From NCBI GenBank assembly GCA_958299035.1, contig CATQJL010000326.1, positions 5,098,232 through 5,162,231 of the forward strand: a stretch of DNA of 64,000 bases. Reading direction: 5' to 3'. Shown one piece after another: positions 58,861-64,000 of this stretch. Both the position numbers and the translations under genes were made by a program. Position 1 is the first letter of the stretch, and every line of letters begins with the position of its first letter. This DNA comes from Cylicocyclus nassatus. Taxonomy: Eukaryota > Nematoda > Chromadorea > Rhabditida > Strongylidae. The notes under the pieces are model-generated. The model had not been told where the DNA came from and did no database searches. It worked only from the letters and a program-made list of their open reading frames with translations.

Positions 58861-61491
58861 TTATGCATAATAGTCAAGATTAAGAGAAACAGAGCATGGT
58901 CCATTGACATCGCCAGCGTACTGTTGCATGTAAAAATCTGTCCATCCACCAAATGGTGTGAAGTCGCCGTACTGAAAATTTCTATTCATTAGATAACCGT
59001 GTAATACGTTACACTAAAAGCGGCTAACTCGCTGTCCGTCATTGTTACCCCAGTAAGACCACCACAGTTTTTTATGTTTCCACTTATCCCAGTTTCCAAC
59101 AATAGCATTCCAGTTACGTTTGCTTGTGTAGAATCCCCATTCCACGTTCATCTCCTAGAATTCAAGTAACTATTGCTTGTAAGTATCAATTTACAACCTT
59201 TCCTCATCTGCACATTCGCTACAGGTTGGAAAGAATTTTGGAACATAAACTTTCTGGGATTTAGCCTTACACGGTTTGCCTAATATACAATATAAATTTG
59301 GTAGCTGAAGAAGAAACTTTCAAGCTTCTATGGTAAATATAGTTACTGTGCATTCAAAGAAGACTTACATCTAGTTTCTGAGCCATGGCATCAATAGTCT
59401 TACGGTTTTCTTCCTTGTCACTCGGCCAATCAAACATTTGTATGTCTAGAAATACCATTCCATATCTAACACCTTCCTCATTCAGAGTATTTATTGTCTT
59501 TTCAACCTGCAAGACTCTTTTGCTATATAAAACCAAATCATGTGCTAGACCATTTGTTACAGCCGCGGGCAAGCAACAATGAAGTAAACATACCTGATCT
59601 TGCACAGGCGCACATTTTGGAAAATCCAGGCAAGGAAAAATGTAAACGCTCACGTAAAGCCCAGCTGTAACAATGAGATTATTCTAGCGTACCAGGAGGA
59701 TGAGATGCATACTAATGACAGTACAGTTGTTCCAAACAAGCTTCAATGCAAGCAGTGACCTTCATAAGCATTTCTTATGTTCTGCAAACCGTCCCAGTCA
59801 AATTTTCCCAAGCTTCTCCATATTCTACCGATAAAGAACATGTGACCATTGTCTTTTAAGCAACGGAAGGTGTCCATGGATAAACTCTGAAAGCATGTCA
59901 TTTAGTATGGCCTCTGATGTACCATACACGTTGTTGAAATCTTTAAGTGTACTGTTTAATGATGGAGGATTTTGTTATGAGACTAAGGTACCCGCCATAC
60001 TTGATCCTCTTAATCGACTTGATCCGTTTGATCCGCTTCGTGCAAAACGCGCGCACACAGCAGTTGTCAAGTGGCGTTACGTAGGTAAAAAGGATTTTCG
60101 TATGGTTACGCAAATTCGCTGTACGCGACACCAAATGACAAGTAGTGATACGGGTTTGTACGAGCGGATCAAGCGGATCAAGCGGATCATGCGGATTAAA
60201 CGTAAAAGGATCACGTATGGCGGGTATCTAAGTTGCTGTTTAAGGTTTCAGGAATGGGACACTGGTTTTGGTTATGATGATGCTTGATGGCTATGATTTC
60301 ATTTCTCATTTTGTCTTGAAAACGCAGCGAAAAATAAACTTGCGAACTTTTCTTTGTGGCACCCCTTTCAGTATTTCACACTGAGGCCCGTAGCATCTCC
60401 TTCACCTCAATCAAACTGAGCTGAACTCTCCTCCATCAGAAGAACTTCGCAAGCTGAACTGACGTCCACCTACCCCATGCATGAGAAGGCAAATCAGAAT
60501 ACCGCACAAATGAAGCGGCCATTTCAACGCGCTACCTCTAAGTGAAAGGTAGGTCGTAGTTCGAAAGGACGAAGATAGTGTGAAAAAGTGAATCCAAAAA
60601 AAATTGTCGAAAGTTGCTCGAGGGTAAATTACGGAACCCGCAAATTTAAGAGTTGCCAAAAATATTCGCAAAACTGCACATTCCGAAAGCCTGGATAGAG
60701 AGGACCAGTAAATAACTGATTTCAGCAGGGAGATCAAATCGCTTTTCATTTGTGTATTCTAAGGGCATTATGTAAAATGTTTTGCATTTGTTTTATTCCG
60801 TTTGCCACGCCAAACGTAGCGGTCATTAACAATTTTTCTGCTGCGGACGCTATCAGAAAATGCCCTAGCGAAATCACAAGCCTGTGAAGAGGCATTCTTA
60901 AAACACTGCGTTGTAACCATTCGTTTTCTGCACAAATTCATTTTTCTTCAACAACGGATACAGTGATTTTGTCTACAGCGGTTCGCAGAGAGGTCGATGG
61001 CACTATTGATACTGTAAGTACAACTTAAGCCCTTCTCACCCGAGTCGATGGGTACTTTACTATGGGCCTGGGTCAGGGTTCGCACGAGCTGACATTAGTG
61101 AATTTTCAAAACGAAGTCCCCCCTGACTTTCACTAAGTTTTAGGAAGTCCCCTTTGACCTTCCTAAAAGTAAAGAAAACTCCTGAAAAAGGAAATGTCGA
61201 ATAAAAAACGTCACAATTTTCGGCCACAAGAACGATATCCCTTTTGCTTTTTGTCCCAAAAACGATATCCAGCTTGCCCCGTGCCAGCTGGTGCCAGACC
61301 CTAGCCTGAGTGTTTTCCAACAAGAACATAAATCAATCCACTTTGTATGTACTATATAATCTTACCTCTACACTATCAAATCCCATGATGGCAGCAGAAA
61401 TGCCGAATAAAGCTGTCAAAACGACGCATCGAAAATGTATGAATTGTACTGCAGTAAAGCTGACAAACCAAAGACAATAAACTTACAACAT
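58861..61491 (-). CDS. GH25 lysozyme-like gene E, two active-site residues changed
   Basis: Exons, 5' to 3': 61487-61491, 61366-61459, 59760-59886, 59594-59664, 59369-59506, 59029-59154 and 58861-58971. They join in phase to 224 codons (223 aa). It is the closest relative of gene D: signal peptide MFFTAVQFIHFRCVVLTALF, then GFDSVE. The catalytic site is MVFLDIQMFDW, again Gln in place of Glu. The C terminus reads GPCSVSLNLDYYA, so an Asp of the LDLN-type motif is Asn as well. The other landmarks (EWGFYTSKRNW, LWWSYWG, PFGGWTDFYMQQ) and all four mature cysteines remain. An AATAAA lies at 58849-58854, right after the stop. Intron 1 is 27 nt. It is likely secreted and non-hydrolytic; a binding or decoy role is inference. 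Confidence 0.87.
59988..60227. mobile_element. 240-bp fold-back element in intron 2 of gene E, CTAAG duplication
   Basis: Ends GTACCCGCCATAC and GTATGGCGGGTAT, flanked by CTAAG at 59983-59987 and 60228-60232. Gene D has the empty site with a single CTAAG near 32362. Inner GGATCAAGC units are repeated near the right end. The open frame across it is incidental. Confidence 0.9.
61071..61303. mobile_element. 233-bp inverted-repeat element in intron 2 of gene E
   Basis: Absent from gene D, whose matching site near 33443 reads GGGCCTGAGT. Here GCCTG is found on both sides (61066-61070 and 61304-61308). The ends pair as CAGGGTTCGCACGAGCTG with the complement of CAGCTGGTGCCAGACCCT. CAGGG ends recall hAT elements, but the duplication is shorter than the usual 8 bp. 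Confidence 0.7.
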
Positions 61492-62268
61492 ATCTTGGCA
61501 ACTACGTTTCACATCCAATGCTTTGACTTTTGCTGTGAGTGTTCATGAATTACAAAAACTAAGCAGTTGTTACAAGGGCTTTTGAGGCACACAGGCACCT
61601 AAATTAAAAATAAGAGCAAGAAACTTTTACATCATTAAGGTCGTGCGCAGATCAGTTGCGACGATTTATTTACAAAAGTAACAAAAAATGTGAGGGCGGA
61701 TGACGGGAGTTAAAAGACTCTTTCAAACAAATGTGAATGTGCGGGATCCATGGTATGAAATACATTTGTATCAACAACATACTCTGATCAATCAAAATTT
61801 TCTTCAGTGACTCCAATTTTTTCTTGAGTATGAGCAACTGTTAGCAACTGTTAGCAAGCAAACCTATCCGACTGTATTTGGATACTACGTGAATAAGCGC
61901 TGAAACGAACTTATGGAGTTCTCATGATTTTTGGGAGGCACTTACAAGGGAACATCTCATCATAGACTCACTTATTCCTTTTTACTTCAATAAACTCTCC
62001 TAACTTCTCGCCCATGTGAGTTAAGCAAACAACAAAGGCAGGTTTGGAATCTGATATACATCCCATCCAAAAAGGCCACTTCGACTAAGCAAGGTTCCCA
62101 TGTTAACACACGTCTATCACACCTGATGCATTTTACATTCGCTCATAATTGAGAGCTCTCTCTAAACTCCGGTTCAGACGATAATCTATCGGTAGCTCTC
62201 AAACTCTTCGAGACAGCAAATCAGTCATGATGAATATCTCGGCCACAAATAACCACTTGAGACACCGT

Positions 62269-62409
62269 ATGAGCAATGGCTTTGTTGAAAACTTCGTATT
62301 AGATCTAGAGAAGAAAGGCAAGTATTTAAATTTTCCACTGGTTTCAAGACCAGAACAAGTACGCTATAAACTCCTTCAGATAGGAACATGTCGAGCTAAT
62401 GTCAAATGA
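62269..62409 (+). CDS. Conserved open frame upstream of gene E, copy of 34665-34805
   Basis: 46 codons (MSNGFVENFVLDLEKKG at the start, CRANVK at the end) align to the copy upstream of gene D with no indel and the same stop. Upstream of the ATG the two copies are out of frame with each other. In the D copy a perfect splice-donor-like word (GTAAGT) occurs inside the frame; here it is GCAAGT. No family is recognised. Confidence 0.3.
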   Translation: MSNGFVENFVLDLEKKGKYLNFPLVSRPEQVRYKLLQIGTCRANVK

Positions 62410-63359
62410 TTCTGTTAAATGGATGCGAAGACTAAGAGATAATGTGACGCTGCTGAGTGATTCGATTATACGTGCTGGCTTGCGAAAACCGAACGAAAAA
62501 AGCGGGATTCATTTGCGCTCGTAAAGCTCAATTTATGGTTGCAACTTCAAAGCAATTTAGCAGAGAAGAGATATAAAAATATTCACCAGCAATGACACTA
62601 GACGCTGAACTTTGAGGTAAGTCTGTGACTGTTCATTGACATTTCGACTTATGTAACCGGTAATCATTTCTTTTGCAACCGCACGTCTTCGATTTAGCGG
62701 CGAGACTATCTTTTAAGTGATGTCACGGGTCGTGTAAGAACGCAGTATTTTTGCATTCGTTGACTCAGAAAATACCAGTGCGTGGAGAATTGCATTTTCT
62801 CTTTCTCACACTACTTTTTGCTGCGGTTAGTCAGCAAATCAATACTTTTTATTCACCATCAGTTCAAAAAATGTTCCAGTTCGCCGATTAGGAGAGGTTC
62901 TGTCACAGACTTGTCTAATGACTTGCTGCACGATCGTTGAGGAAATTGCAGAACAAAAATTTTTTTCAGAAAGGGTCCGAATAAGGATGGATGCGATTTT
63001 ACCAGTTTTGTGATTCTTCAAACACCCAACACAAACACATCAACTATTAAGTCGTTTCATAAGTTCGTAGAGTTTTTATAGATCAACAAAATGACAGAAT
63101 TTCAGCAAAATCCAGTCAATAATGCATGTTCCGTTGTTGCGCACAACCTCCTGTCACCACACAGTCAGATTTGCAGTTCCATTTCTCCAGAATTCAGTTG
63201 CTCCGGCCCCAAAAATTCGTCTAAATCGGCGCCTGAGATCGTCTTCAAAATCAAAACAGACCCCGTCCATAAGATTTGTAATAGACTGCGACAGATGACA
63301 TTGTGATCGAGCGAGATCTCTGAGTATATTGGATACAAATGTATCTCCCGGTCAAGTCC

Positions 63360-64000
63360 TGCAGGACAGCCGCGACGACGGTTGCCGTAGGGGACTAGGT
63401 TTTGTCGCGCAGAAAAGCTCACTAGACTTGGAGGGCGGCGTGGCGTTATACTCCTTTTCTGCAGCAAGGATTCGCTTACAGGGGAAGGATACTTAGATGC
63501 CGTAGCCATTCATAATAATTTGTACACCAAAAAATGCGCTTTTGAATGCTGGTTCGTAGACTGTCTTTCATATCTGCGAAACTATAATCTGAATGGAGTT
63601 ATAATTTTTTTTTTCATTAAAAAAATTGCGTTCCTGCGGAGGGTCAAAATCATCAATAAAAAATTTTCTCTCCTTTCCGAATGCTGAGTATGATCCAGAT
63701 AGTCTAAATAAATATTACTACGTCTAAAATTTTCTCCAGCAGCATCAAACGGTAGGCTAGATCAAATCTGGTGATTTTTACTATCCAAAAGTAGGCTAAA
63801 TTTTCAAGGAAAAAAGCTCATAACTTTCTTCAAAAGATCGTTTCGCAGATTTCGAGCACAGATTCAGAATCTGCATTCGAAGGCGCATTTTTTGGTGCAC
63901 AAATCATTAGGAATGGCCGCGGCATCCAACTACCCTTCCCTTGTTAGACGGTGCAGTCGGGTTGCGTACGGTATGGGCAACCGTCTTGTCCTTATCTAGC
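63360..64000. mobile_element. Partial fold-back element at the window edge
   Basis: Sequence at 63470-63545 recurs inverted at 63880-63955, sharing AATGGCTACGGCATC/AATGGCCGCGGCATCC and GCGCATTTTTTGGTG. The left arm also contains CCGTAGGGGACTAGG and CGCGCAGAAAAG; the right partner would lie beyond the window. A 114-codon minus frame (63165-63509) covers part of the left arm and is not supported as a gene. Confidence 0.6.

Larger units (their letters stand above)
58600..63060. repeat. Segmental duplication, copy containing gene E
   Basis: Collinear with 29350-37950. It keeps the empty sites of six transposons present in the other copy, and has its own insertions at 59988-60227 and 61071-61303. 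From 62560 to 63060 it matches 36950-37850 without coding features. Confidence 0.85.

Noticed and set aside
59895..60287. 130-codon frame in intron 2 of gene E
   Set aside because: It runs across a 240-bp inserted element with terminal repeats and is absent from gene D.

Overview
The window looks like a piece of a nematode genome. It is AT-rich, its exons are short, introns can be as small as 27-55 nt, and fold-back (inverted-repeat) transposons fill much of the non-coding DNA. Its recognisable genes are five GH25 (Entamoeba/Chalaropsis-type) lysozymes of the kind expanded in nematodes. A rhabditid/strongylid relative is plausible, but I cannot name the species. No prokaryotic feature is present.

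Layout. (1) At 5161-6148 (+) lies a small five-exon gene for an unrecognised 153-aa charged protein. (2) Five paralogous lysozyme genes, here called A to E, all lie on the minus strand: A 6776-7997, B 9817-13240, C 21149-23078, D 29657-33624 and E 58861-61491. All have the same seven-exon plan, starting with a micro-exon that holds only ATG plus two bases. A and C keep the DxE catalytic pair. In B the Glu is Arg, and in D and E it is Gln, so the array mixes probable enzymes with probable lysozyme-like proteins that have lost catalysis. D and E are recent copies inside a larger segmental duplication (about 29.35-37.95 kb and 58.6-63.06 kb). (3) A decayed non-LTR retrotransposon lies between B and C (16.57-19.09 kb, minus). 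(4) Many fold-back elements occur: TTAA-flanked families, mariner-like families ending in TTAGGT, and others with TA, TTAC or 5-bp duplications. Several sit in introns of B, D and E, and comparing D with E shows the empty sites. (5) From 38.17 to 58.80 kb there is a transposon complex with arms up to 1.4 kb. It is present as two near-identical copies separated by a run of exactly 500 N, and the second half of one copy is inverted relative to the other.

Quality warning. The sequence directly after the N run starts with the SMART cDNA/PCR adapter (50293-50317), and the two copies differ mainly by homopolymer and single-base indels. The simplest reading is that the duplication and inversion around the gap are wholly or partly an assembly error, so D and E may really be separated by only one copy of the complex.

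The lysozymes have signal-peptide-like N termini. Gene A has a TATA box and two GATA sites just upstream, which fits secreted intestinal digestive or defence proteins. Gene models were spliced by eye using GT/AG, reading phase and paralogue comparison; boundaries may be off by a base or two.
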